This document shows positions 1 through 10,718 of a stretch of 64,000 nt of DNA, in pieces. Source of the stretch: Medicago truncatula (Eukaryota > Streptophyta > Magnoliopsida > Fabales > Fabaceae); contig NC_053048.1 of assembly GCF_003473485.1 (NCBI RefSeq), forward strand, positions 40,792,755 through 40,856,754. The letters are read 5' to 3'. The notes under the pieces are model-generated. The model was not told the origin of the DNA. It saw only the letters and a list, made by a program, of their open reading frames with translations, and searched no databases. A program made the position numbers and the translations under genes. Within the stretch, counting starts at the first letter, position 1. Every line of letters starts with the position of its first letter.

Positions 1-1300
1 GGGACCTGTGGCTTTGTCAATATTTAACACTTTCTTCAATTTCAAAACTCAAACTTAGGTGTTGGCAGTGAGGATGAACCCATTCACTGCCTAAGGGATT
101 GTGTTTTCAGTTTTACGACTCTTAGATTTTCAGCTTGAGCCTAACTCAACCCCAAAAGCTAGCTGGAGAAGTGAGGACTACTGTGGTCATATATCTACTC
201 GATATGAGAACTCAACACACACCCTCAAGTTTAGGACTAGACATATGAAGTGTAGAGAAGTGGACATCTCTAGTGTGGACAACTAAGGGTGACACAGTAG
301 ACTCCGATAGCATCTTAAAATTTGGATGTGAGCCTATCCCAACTCCAAAAGTTAGCATAAGTGGCGAGAATTTCTCAAACCTTATAATTACGTTGGTCCT
401 ATCTTTAGCCAATCTGGGATCTCAATTCTGAACAGTGACAAACCAGTGGATTACGATCTTTGGCTTGTGAACCAATCAAGGCAACCCCCTGCTCTACATC
501 AAAACATCCTGGTCGATATGGAAGTGGTGGATGAAGTAAAATGAGGCATCAATCTGCTTCTCGCCAGAACATTTCAGTATACAGATGGATTCATATAGCT
601 CCAACATCCACTTGACTTGGGTCATTGTCCTTTAGTCTTGCACCCACCTACCGATAGTTTGTCAAACTCATAACAGATGGGACTTAATTTATAATCAGAA
701 TGTTCATCATATGGGTTTTGGCTGTCACATCCTGATATGGAAAGTGGCTGCATGGATCATCTCAGTTCATGGACCAAGGGTCGAGCTCATGGCCATTAAA
801 GCAAGTTTACAATCTGCTTGGAAACTAACTGTAGGAGATAATCTAAGATTTGAAAATGATTCGAGAAGATAAACTAAGATATTTAAACATAATTTCTTCA
901 AAAAAAAAAAAAAAAAAAAAAGGATATTTAAACATAGTATCGAAGATATCTTGAGATATTTCATATATTCTAGGAGCTACCCAATTTCTTTGTAATGATT
1001 ATATTCCTGATCATATCATTTTTTTGTGACTACTTGTCCATCTTAACATTTATATTTCTGCATCACTAAGTTGATAATTAAACAAAAATTCCCTTTTATT
1101 CTGGGGAAATCATTGCTTCACCTTTTAGAAGAAAAGCAAGATAATTGGAAGGGGAAAAAAATCATGCACTTTACTAGTCAATCATGATGGAATTTTTGAA
1201 GATACTCATACCATAATAAGAGGCAAGAAACCATTAAATAAATTATAATTAGAAAAAAGGAACAGTGTTACATCAATAGAGAGGACAGAGACGGAGATTT
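1..1300. other. Non-coding stretch, probably 3' part or intron of the CID gene
   Basis: I see no exon that I can support here. Frames on both strands are short and resemble nothing I recognise. Positions 900-921 are a poly-A run. The stretch at about 100-420 reads like a degenerate dispersed repeat (blocks such as AGCCTAACTCAACCCCAAAA recur in legume genomes, from general knowledge). The minus-strand CID gene should continue here, because its last visible exon (1308-1343) ends at a donor site and not at a stop codon, so a further exon may be hidden here or lie left of the window. Confidence 0.4.
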
Positions 1301-1307
1301 CACTTAC

Positions 1308-4300
1308 TAGCAACTGAGCGCGAACATGCTCTTGCTTTGATTCCTGAAAAGATTTAAATTAGTATGCAGTTGTCAATTTCAAATTCCAAACAATTATATT
1401 CCTAGAAACAACCGTACATGTTCCTGCAGTGCATCTTTAAGCTGAGAAAGCAAAGAAGCCCTGGCAGCCTCGGCATGTTCGAGTTGCTCCATATAATGCT
1501 TAAGCTCCTTTTCCCGCTCTTGCAAGTTATTCACCAAAGTGGATCCCAGCTGGTTCCCTAATGTCGATCCAACCAATGTCAGAGTAACAAATGTTACTAA
1601 ATTTATTCATTAATTATTTAATTATTTCGCTATACCAACAACAACCAAGCCTTATCCCACTTGGTGGGGTTGGCTACATGGATCAAATTACGCCATAATG
1701 TTCTATCAATATTTCGATCCAACTTATTAATCAATTACTTCACTATGGCAATAAAAAATAGATGAAAGTTATGCTTTATTGTTTGAAATAGAGAAGAGTT
1801 AGCAAGTGAAAGTTGGCCATGCAGGCCTTCAAATGCCCGAAAAAGTAAGGGAAGTGCAAGTAGCTTTTGACTGGGAATAATGATATTGACAACACACCCA
1901 GGAACAAATCCATAATCATAATCCATTGCTTCCCACCGTCAGTTCCTTAAGAGAATAACAATTTCACACACTGACTATGCTCCAAAAAGCCACACTATCT
2001 ATCAGGTAGACTACTTTAAATGGAAATTCTATATTTTACACCCAGCCCATATAAGAATCATGTTTCTACATCACCCAGTTCGGCTCAAAAGAGTGACCTG
2101 CCTATCCACGACAAAAGTGGACAAACCCCAGATGCTAAAAGGTCAGGCAGATAATTCGAAGACGTTATACATAAGATTAACAAGTGTCTTGTCACAGTTA
2201 GCTGTTATGTGACCCATGCTACATCTTTGTCCACAAATAGTTCAACACCAGTTAACAAGTCTCCACTCATGAATCTAGATAGTTCATTTTAGCTGTGTTT
2301 GTTGCTTTGGGCCTACAACCATACATCTTTCAATGTGAGCACATCTGGAAGGCATGCCAAAACTGATTTATACAGGTTTTAGATAGCTGAGATTTAATAG
2401 CTGCCAGGGTAGCATGAAACAAAACATGGAAAATGATGGGGAAAAATATAGTGAACGAAAAGCTTGAATTTTCACTTGTTAAGACGGTGACAATGAGGAC
2501 TCATAGTTCTTTTGTTCGTTCTTATTTGTAATTGTAGGCATCACTCCTCTACTAGCAAATTATGTGCAAATCTAGCTGAGATACTAATAAACTTATTTTT
2601 GCACTATAAGTGAGAAACTTTTCTTTGGAACAATCTTTTCACAGTTATCACTAAACAATGAGCATGTCTCACTACTCTAGTGCAGTTTTATTAGATGGTC
2701 TAAGATAAAGAGTTATGAAAGAACCAGGGAGACTAAATATTATTTGGTGAGTATGTCTCACTACTCCAATGCAGTTCTTTGGTGCACCTATAGGAATGGA
2801 AAACTTGCATCTTTATAGGTGTCTTTTGTCCCTAAATTTGTGGAGGAAAGTTAAATTTGTAGCTTCTCTTTGGCGTCCGCTCATGACTGCTTCAGGTGAG
2901 TTGATATATCAAACATGCCTAGAAATAGGAAGTCTGTCCAAATGGCATTGAGAACATAGGATGGGAAAGTGGCATGTGGTTTACATCCCCCAGAGAGAGG
3001 AGGCTACGGTATGGGCAAGTGAAAGATCAGATGGGCCCAAGGTGTTGTGGCTGTAGATCAGCAGACGACGCTCCAACTGGCGGTGGGTTAGCCAGGAAAT
3101 GAGGAAAATGTGTCACATGATAGTCAGGGGTGGCACAGAAGATGGTGGCGGTTTCCAGACAAATGCAAACAAAACAACTTACGTGCACTGTGAAGAGGTA
3201 AGGTAGCAATGAAGGCTGCTTAAGATGGCTGCAATCAAGGAGGGTAGGTTTTCTGAGGTAGAAGCAAAGCCCCCAGATTGGGATCTCGGATACCAGGTGG
3301 GAAATTAGAAAAAAACTGAATGTTGGTGGTAAATTGAAAAGTACAAGCACTAATGAGATTACATATTATAGGCTAAACCTAACAACACATAATTAGGTAA
3401 AATGGGAATGAAATCTGTCTCAATAATTGCATATACAAATGAAATATGTACAAAGAATATTTTATTCCTGATTAGTGCCAGTTACATATTTACAACAGTA
3501 AGATACCCACGAGTAATCATGAGAACAAAAACCAAGCAAAACATAGGCATGTTCCTTTCATGAGAATCAATAATGCCAAGGAATATCTTTTCCAATAATT
3601 TTCTGACTAATATTATTTATATTTCCAAATTAGTGTGAGTTATGATGCTATCTAATTTAATCAATTTCCATAATCAAAATAAAATGTTTGCATCTGTCAA
3701 GTACGTAGCAGGAAGAATAGATCAAGGCCTTTCAGCAATCTTCTTACCTTGAGCGAATGTATTTTCAACATCTTCCAAGAGCTTAACCACATCATGTACA
3801 CCAGCATTACACTTATTTAAGGCAGCTTCCTCGTTAAGATGTTCATCAAGAACAGAGTGAAATGCTGTCAGTATTTTTTCTGGCAAACTCCCAACAGCCA
3901 ATTTCTGCAATGAAGATGACCAAGAAAGGACACACCTCAAAATCAGACATATCAAAACAACAAGGCAACAGACCAACATCAGACAATGCTGCGCTGCAAC
4001 TGGCTTACTATTCTCACTGAGTGGGCATCCCTCTTCACTATCTTGATAGGATCTGAACCTTTTCCATTGTTTGCAGAGAATGGAAGGGGATTCTTACTCA
4101 TCACTTCATCCTTAAGACCCTGACTTCGCGACCCAAAAACCTTCCTCTCCTCCCATATGTCAATCTGGACAAATCAACAGAAGAGACTGTTACCAATCCA
4201 ATCCAACACCATAACCCCAAAAAAAATCAACCCAAAAGGAAAGAAAAAGAAAAGAAAAGGTCAGGTCAGGTTAACAAAAATTAATTAGCAAGACCAATGG

Positions 4301-6883
4301 CATAAGATAAAAAAGCTCAGAAAGCACAAGTGACATATGGCTGTAGCTGATAAAAAGGGATTATCTACAGACCAGTCAAGTGTTATCCAACTAAATGAGC
4401 TTCGTTGCAAAAAAGAATTCTTTAATGCATCCTTTTTCTTTGGCAGTAGCATATAAAGATGATATGTGCTGCTGTCAAATTGATTCAAGCGCGCAAAAAT
4501 TAGAAGCAACAGAAATCCACTAAAATTTGTTATGGCCAAGCCATCACTCTCTGACAGGTTGATGGTAACAAATACAATTATGATATGTGCCTGGATGTCC
4601 AACATCAAACTTTGGCTTAAGGCCATCTCACCATGAAAGATTGTATCCAAAGCCAACTATTCTTGATAGACTTAAGATCAATGCCTGTCACCAAATCTAC
4701 TATTCACCCTTCCTTAAAGGAGATCTTACGTGCTCACAAGACGTGTGAGATTGTTTTGGAGCATATAAGGCCCTTTATATAACTGACCCTCGTTACTCAA
4801 CACATATGGGCTTTGGAAAAATCACTTGCCCCTTGTCACCCTGTTGCAACAGACCTTTTCGTGTTGGCTTTGTATGGATGTTGGCTTTTTATGGGTTACC
4901 TGCAGAGTATTCATCACTTCATGATCACGTTATAGGTTCTCCTATTAAACGCAGTTTGAAGACTGTGTGATCTGGATTGTTGCTTGTACCAGCCAAATCA
5001 TCTTCAAACATGGATGTCTCGCTGGTTCCTCTGTCTTGGTTTCTTAGAGGAGTAATCATAGTTGACCCTACAAGCAAGTAAAATCTTGTCCTAAGTGGGA
5101 CCATTGCCACAAAGTCAGACATGCCAAGCAAGTAAAATCTTGTCCTAAGTGTGACCGTTGCCACAAAGTCAGACATGCTATTGACGAGTTACACACCATA
5201 GACAATCACCCTCCTCAAACAACCAACATTGAAAATACTGTACCAACTACTCTCTGTGACTCCCTTACATTGGCATCTACTCCTCAAACACCCCAAGAAT
5301 CTTTATTTATCACCTCAAATTTTTAACTGATTTTGGAAACATTACTCTGATTTTAAAGTGTTTGGTGCCAGTTCAGTTACACACAATAATTCCTCCGATG
5401 ATGTTTCTCGATCCACATATCTTTCTAAATATATGGTGGATCATATTACATACTACATGCCACCTTCACACAGACTAATGGGTGACTCACGTCACATTTA
5501 TACAAGTGTTCTCTCAGATTTGAAAATAAGAAATTGAAAAAAGTAATAATGATTATGATGAAATTTTTATTATAAATACAAATCAATAATATATTATTGT
5601 AATTGTTACTGATGGAACTTCAAGGAAAAATGAAATTCCAGCAAAAGATTTCCTCACCTAGAATTAAGACTTTTGCTTAATGTATGATGCGCATGTTAGT
5701 CTACGCCGATGATAAAATCCTTAAACAATGGGGGAAATGCCCAAAACAAAGCAGAGAAAAGGAGATATCACCCAAGTCAGGCACCGACAATGCTAAAGCA
5801 TTACAGTATAAGCATAGCATGATCACATTGACTACACTACTTGCATGAAACTTGATTCGCAGAACTTATAACAAATGAATATAAGACTTACAAGTCTGTT
5901 CACTGCTTTCCTTCCTTGTACATCACCACTTTCATAAACATGTCTGAGAGCTGCTGGAAGAACTTTCCAAAATTCATTGACAAACTCACTACCTTTCCGC
6001 CTACTATTTTGCAAGATGTCATTGGCCAAGTTTAAAAAAGAGACACGCTGCTCTTTCTGGGATGCATTGAACAATTTATCCCATATTTCAACGATATCCT
6101 TTGCTCTCTTCTGGTGAGGAATGCACCAACGGGACAATGCTAAATGAGTACTTAAGAAATACATATAAACCAATTTCACTACTAAATAACCACAACGAGG
6201 GACGGAAGAACAATATAAAGTGAGATGTCAATGTAATACTTATTATTTCAAAGCAGAAATCAAATCAATATGCAAAACGATGTTACTCCTTAAAAATTAT
6301 TTAACCATGCAGAAAATCAAGTATAATGCCGCTTTCCTTTGCCAACATTATAAAATGTAACTATCTTATTGGTGACTCTGGTACAGAAATGTACCAAAAC
6401 AATAACCACATGATTCTGATGCAAAATGCTACTTTCAACAGGGGGGGGGGGGGGGGGGGATGACAAACAAGCCAACTACAATATTGGACCAATAGCCTGA
6501 ATGCCGGGGGATTTCGACCGCGCTCCTATAAAGTAGAAACAGACAGCGATTTGCAGAGCAAGAGCAAAAAACAGTAGCTAAAAAAATATCTGTATCCCGC
6601 CATAGGGAATGTGAAGGAAGGACAAAGATACACTATATAAAATCTTCATATATTAGCAAACAATTGAATTATGAATGAATCATGCCATAGAAAATTTTAC
6701 TCGCATGAATGATCTATTGGCATCTTGATAATGCAGAAATAACTAAAATGGTAATTGTCATTGAAAACGGAAACAACTTAAAAAGAAGGATTAGTGCTGG
6801 ATACATTCAATGCTTTGTTGTGAATTGTTGAGTTTCAACAACTTCTCTGCTAACATCTGTCCGTCAAATATGTCATCGCTCAT
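1308..6883 (-). CDS. CID (RPR) domain protein, RPRD1-like, C-terminus not seen
   Basis: Six coding exons fit in phase: 6805-6883, 5892-6139, 4009-4164, 3748-3904, 1418-1557 and 1308-1343, giving 272 codons with no stop. The start (6883) gives MSDDIFDGQMLAEKLLKLNN and follows an acceptor. Residues about 1-125 form the CID fold that binds the phosphorylated C-terminal tail of RNA polymerase II (SRWCIPH, LANDILQNSRRKG, FWKVLP and RKAVNRL are visible), followed by IWEERKVFGSRSQGLKDEV. The later exons are heptad-rich and probably coiled coil (EREKELKHYMEQLEHAEAAR). This order matches plant ENTH/VHS-annotated proteins related to animal RPRD1A/B, which act in the nucleus in pre-mRNA 3'-end formation and CTD dephosphorylation. 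Function here is by family only. A GC-rich 5'UTR exon lies at about 8537-8620, so the first intron is about 1.65 kb. Confidence 0.85.
1632..1732. repeat. Au-SINE-like repeat copy 1
   Basis: The sequence runs from a CAACAACAACCAAGCC block through a TGGTGGGGTTGGCTACATGG block to a CGCCATAATGTTCTATC block. The same blocks in the same order recur at 7101-7218. The motif set is typical of an abundant plant SINE-related family, called Au-like here from memory. It lies in an intron of the CID gene. Confidence 0.45.
4640..5540 (+). mobile_element. Decayed copia-type gag relic (tentative)
   Basis: Within an intron of the CID gene, one plus frame reads AKQVKSCPKCDRCHKVRHA, which resembles the cysteine-histidine zinc knuckle of a retrotransposon gag protein. 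A following stretch rich in Pro, Thr and Ser resembles the linker seen before the protease in copia elements. Stops interrupt all frames. The zinc-knuckle block is tandemly doubled (5071-5178). No LTRs were recognised, so family and limits are uncertain. Confidence 0.4.
5071..5178 (+). repeat. 54-bp direct tandem repeat, two copies
   Basis: Copies at 5071-5124 and 5125-5178 differ at only a few positions. The unit is 18 codons long and in one frame encodes a Cys/His cluster, so the duplication keeps the frame of the presumed gag zinc knuckle. Confidence 0.9.
6441..6459. repeat. Poly-G run of 19
   Basis: An uninterrupted run of G in otherwise AT-rich intron sequence just upstream of the second coding exon of the CID gene. 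Runs of this length are prone to length errors in sequencing. Confidence 0.9.
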
Positions 6884-7100
6884 GCTGCTTTTTGACAAGT
6901 TTATAGATCGTAAAGATTTCCTATAGTTCATATGAATGAGACATAAATTAAATGAGGGATTTGATCCATAGCTTGAAACAAAACTGCATTAAAATCAAGT
7001 AAATCAATCATAAAGGTAAGCCTATCTGCTTCATACATTTCATCCATCCATGTAACAAGACCTATTGATATATCACAACAAAAAGGGCAGGAAGTATGGA

Positions 7101-7218
7101 TACAACAACAACAGCAACAACAACCAAGCCTAATCCCACTAAGTGGGGTCGGCTACATGGATCAAATGACGCCATAGTGTTCTATCATGAACCATATTTG
7201 GATCCAACTCATTGATCT
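7101..7218. repeat. Au-SINE-like repeat copy 2
   Basis: This is the better preserved of the two copies: an (ACA)n-rich start, then CCAAGCCTAATCCCACTAAG, a GTGGGGTCGGCTACATGG block and a GATCCAACTC end. It has the same orientation as the copy at 1632-1732 and lies in the first intron (5'UTR side) of the CID gene. Confidence 0.5.
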
Positions 7219-7744
7219 CTAAATAAAATATTATTGATAAATTATACACAAATTTAAAAAATCATAAATAAATACAAATTCAACAAAATTCCATAAATAT
7301 ACTAAAGTAATCATAATTTTTTTGAAAAAAGCACAGGATTAGAACAAAGTGAAGCAGCTTTTTGTTTAATTTAGTAGCAAAGTACAGAACTCAACAAGCA
7401 AAGTTTTTTTACATAGATAGACTATTACCCTCTCACCGTGACTCCCTTCTATGCTTTCTAGTTTCTGACGTACATCATATCGAAACAAATAGGCCCAATC
7501 CTCAAAAAATAGTATTTTAATTCAGAAAAACAGAAGTTGAAATGCATATACAAATTGTTGGTTCGTGCTAGATGGAGTAAAAAAGACAGAAAAATCTATC
7601 CCACTTTCCGCTAAAAAACTGTTTTACTCTATCAACCTCAATGACAAGAAATGCTCCTAGAAAATAACTGTTTCCTACCCGATGATTGTCCCAAGTCTAG
7701 AAGCCTAGCATGAGAATCAATCTATTCTCTTATTTACCTACGAA

Positions 7745-8035
7745 ATACTTATAGAGTCTATTTTGATAACAGCTTATTTGGAGCTTATAGCACAATGATA
7801 ATCGCTTATAAGTTGAAAACAACTTATGAACAATGTCTATGAATATGTATTTTTCATGGCAAAAAAATAATATAAAGTTAAATTGTTTTCATAAGCTATC
7901 TTAGAGAACTTGCGAAAATAAGTTGAAAACAACTTATGAACAATGTCATAAGTTATTTTCATAAGTTCTTCCAAGTAGTCTCACAATACATATGTCAGTA
8001 GATAAGCTCAAATAAGTCAATTCAAACAGACTCGT
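7745..8035. mobile_element. Degenerate MITE-like repeat (AACTTATGA family)
   Basis: Repeated CATAAGTT/AACTTATG words face each other across the stretch, and the right end (reverse complement TCTGTTTGAATTGACTTATT) matches the start of the element at 55478. It is probably an old copy of the same non-autonomous transposon in the 5'UTR intron of the CID gene. Confidence 0.45.
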
Positions 8036-8536
8036 AGATTTTTCTGCAAAGAGTTGTGATCATTTCTTTGGCATTTTAATCAATCTCACCAATTCTAATA
8101 TAAAAAATACATATTCAGAGTAATCGTGTTGTGCCGAACGAATAATCAGACAGACATTTACCGCGTGATCACAGAGGTGCATAAAAAAAAAACATGTAAC
8201 AAAAATGTTGTAATCAACAACAAACAGCAAGCAAGATGCCACAAACAAATCATCCAAAAAACATATCCACAGCTATAAGGTTAAAATATTACTTAATAAT
8301 AAAATACCAACATATATATAAATTCAATTGATCCTAAAAAACACCATCACCTTTTTCAGGATTCAATAAAAAAAAAATCAGGGAAAAAACAAATAGTTCT
8401 TAATCTTAAATGAAAGCAATGGAACTCGTTATGGTGATGGATGGATTATCATAAGCTCAATATCCAAATTTCAAATACCAAGAAAAAAAATAAAGTTAAA
8501 TAAATTGACAATGGATGGATAGATCGAAAGACTTAC

Positions 8537-8620
8537 GACGAGGCGGTGAAGGGAGGAGTGAAGATCAACCACCGCTGTGCACGACCGCCGTCGCCGTAGC
8601 AGAGAGAGGAGGAGGATCCC
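8537..8620 (-). other. Probable 5'UTR exon of the CID gene
   Basis: On the minus strand a GC-rich, CT-rich stretch ends in CGCCTCGTC followed by a good donor (GTAAGTC). It contains no ATG in frame with the first coding exon, so it is read as an untranslated leader; transcription would begin near 8620. Confidence 0.55.
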
Positions 8621-9009
8621 AACTTGTATCAAAAAATTAAAAATAAAATATTGTATTTTTTTTTCTCAGTTATAAAAAAAACTATTATATTACATCTATC
8701 CTTAATTTTTTTTTGAAAGAACATCTATCCTATCCTTAATTATAAGTGATTTTTACGTTAAAAAAAATTATAAGACCTTTTGAAAATATTTTTAGTCCAT
8801 TTCTATAAGATTATTTGCTATTTTCAACTATGTTAGTTATTTTTTTACACTCATACCGTAATTATTACCGTCTCTTATCGCTATTATAAACAAATATTCG
8901 CTTTTATATTTATTTGATGAATGGTGTATCAGATATAATAGACCAAATACATAATTTATTAAATGAATTTAAAAAGTAAATTTTTACTAATAATAAAGAC
9001 TGAAGAAAA

Positions 9010-9182
9010 CGTTAGGGTTTGTGTTATGTGAGTACCTGACCTCCTGTTTTACACATACATATGAATCATAACAGTTACAAATAATATCAGTCACTATTTA
9101 ATCATAATACCTTAACAAAAAATATGACCAAAATGATATTAATAAATAAAGTTAGAGGACCCACATAACATAAACTCTAACG
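9010..9182. mobile_element. Inverted-repeat element, MITE-like
   Basis: The left end (CGTTAGGGTTTGTGTTATGT) is complementary to the right end (ACATAACATAAACTCTAACG) with two mismatches in 20 bases. The 173-bp length and absence of coding sequence suggest a MITE. No clear target-site duplication was seen. Confidence 0.5.
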
Positions 9183-9914
9183 TTTATTTGAATAAAACTA
9201 ACAAAAAGGACTAAATGCAGTAACGGAGATAAACTTAGAGGACCGAAATAAATCAATTTTTAGTCAGAGGACTAATCATATACCAATTAAATAGTTAGAG
9301 GACCAAAAAGATAATTTAGTCAAAGAAATATATTCTTAAAAATTATGTATTTTACTTTTTGAAACTTAAATAAATGTTGTTTTTAATGTTAACTTTGTCA
9401 TTTCTTTCCATTTTTAGCTGTTTAACTAGTCACAGGACACCGGCTAATATGTCCCATGATGAAATTGTAAAAACAAGAGTAATTACAAACAACTTTAATA
9501 CAAAAGATCAATTTTCTTTATTTCCGTGATTATGATAAAAGGATCTCATATATTTAAGGAAGAATTAGTATACAAATATCAACTTTCTTAATTCTTGTAA
9601 TAGTATGTTAATGTAAATGTGGGGGTCAATTTATAATTTTTTGGAAATTTATTGAGGTTAATTTGAAATTTTTGGAAAATATGACGACCTAAATGCAAAA
9701 TTTGAAAAATTATAACTAATTTTTTTTTTAAATTCTTAACTTTTATGTGTTATTTGAAATCTTTAAATTTAACATAAACTAGATACTTCATAAATTTCCA
9801 TCATTAAAATTCTCCAAATTATCATTCAAATGATGAAATTCACAAAAAACATTTGAATTTTCTCAAAAATTACATCACCTCAAAATATTCTTCTATCCAA
9901 ACACACTCTAAGGT

Positions 9915-10065
9915 GGAGCGATACTACGAGAGAGAAGCCTTTGTCAAACTTTTAGGATGCTTAATGGATCATTCTAATTATTATCAAGCTTCCTAAGGAG
10001 TTTTTGAATAAGTTGATGATCAATTCAATAAGCTTTTTTATCAATGATATTGTTAAATTGTATAA
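9915..10065 (+). pseudogene. Decayed fragment of an SPT6 exon
   Basis: The stretch matches the exon at about 13478-13640 of the adjacent SPT6 copy. The shared blocks are GAGAGAAGCC, AGGATGC, ATCAAGCTTCCT and AATAAGTTGA, in the same order and strand; about 35-45 bases are missing in the middle and there are many substitutions, including stops. In one frame the remnant reads IIIKLPKEFLNKL, against VTIKLPEEYLNKL in the larger copy. The flanking exons are not seen nearby, so this looks like a partial duplication that decayed. Confidence 0.75.
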
Positions 10066-10704
10066 CCGTGCTATGAACAAAATTAAAGAAAATAATATAA
10101 AAAAACTAAAAATGTAAAAAATATATACAAGTGTAAGGTTAATTTAAGAAAACAAATATATATTTAACTTATGACTCTACTAAAAATATAAAAAAGCTCA
10201 TTCAAACATATTAATTACATCATCTGAAAATATATAATAATTCAATATATGAAAATATATAATAATTACATCATTTGAAAATATATAATAATTAAATATG
10301 ACATTAACCTTCTTTAAAAAAATCATGACATTAACTAATTGACCATTAAAAATTAAAATATGAAGTTAAATTATGAAATAAAAGTGATTAAATTAAATGA
10401 TTTTGTTTCAAGAACAAGAAAAATTATAAATAAAATACATAAAAAGAGTTTAGAAGTCCTAACTCAATTCACAAATGCCGAAATTGTAAGGTTGGACGTT
10501 ATGATATGGATTCGAACCTAGAATCTCAAAGTTGTATGTGAGTTTAACTTTAGTAGTTTATAACTTAAGACAAAAAAAAATACATAAAAAAAAAAAAAAG
10601 GATAAATATAGATTTTAATTTTCAACCCGACGGGTCCCGCTCTACTTAACGTAAAAATTAGGTTAAACAGGTTGATCCGAGGATCCAAGCCACTTTGCAA
10701 TCAC

Positions 10705-10718
10705 TATATATATATATA
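10705..10718 (+). promoter_or_regulatory. Candidate TATA box of the SPT6 copy
   Basis: An alternating TATATATATATATA run lies about 160 bases upstream of the leader donor site at 10868 and is followed by a CT-rich leader. The placement suits a plant core promoter, but the run could also be a simple repeat. Confidence 0.45.

Larger units (their letters stand above)
8621..10700. other. AT-rich intergenic region with repeats
   Basis: This is the divergent promoter region between the minus-strand CID gene and the plus-strand SPT6 copy. It holds an inverted-repeat element (9010-9182), phrases typical of dispersed repeats at about 9220-9320 (AGAGGACCAAAAA-like), and a decayed SPT6 exon fragment (about 9915-10065). 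I see no intact gene. Confidence 0.6.

Noticed and set aside
877..936. GATATTTAAACATA on both sides of a poly-A run, like a retroposon with target duplication.
   Set aside because: There is almost no sequence between the repeats apart from the A run, so slippage in AT-rich DNA is as likely.
3027..3350. Open frame of 107 codons on the minus strand in a CID-gene intron.
   Set aside because: No family features, no splice context in phase with the neighbouring exons, and composition typical of chance.
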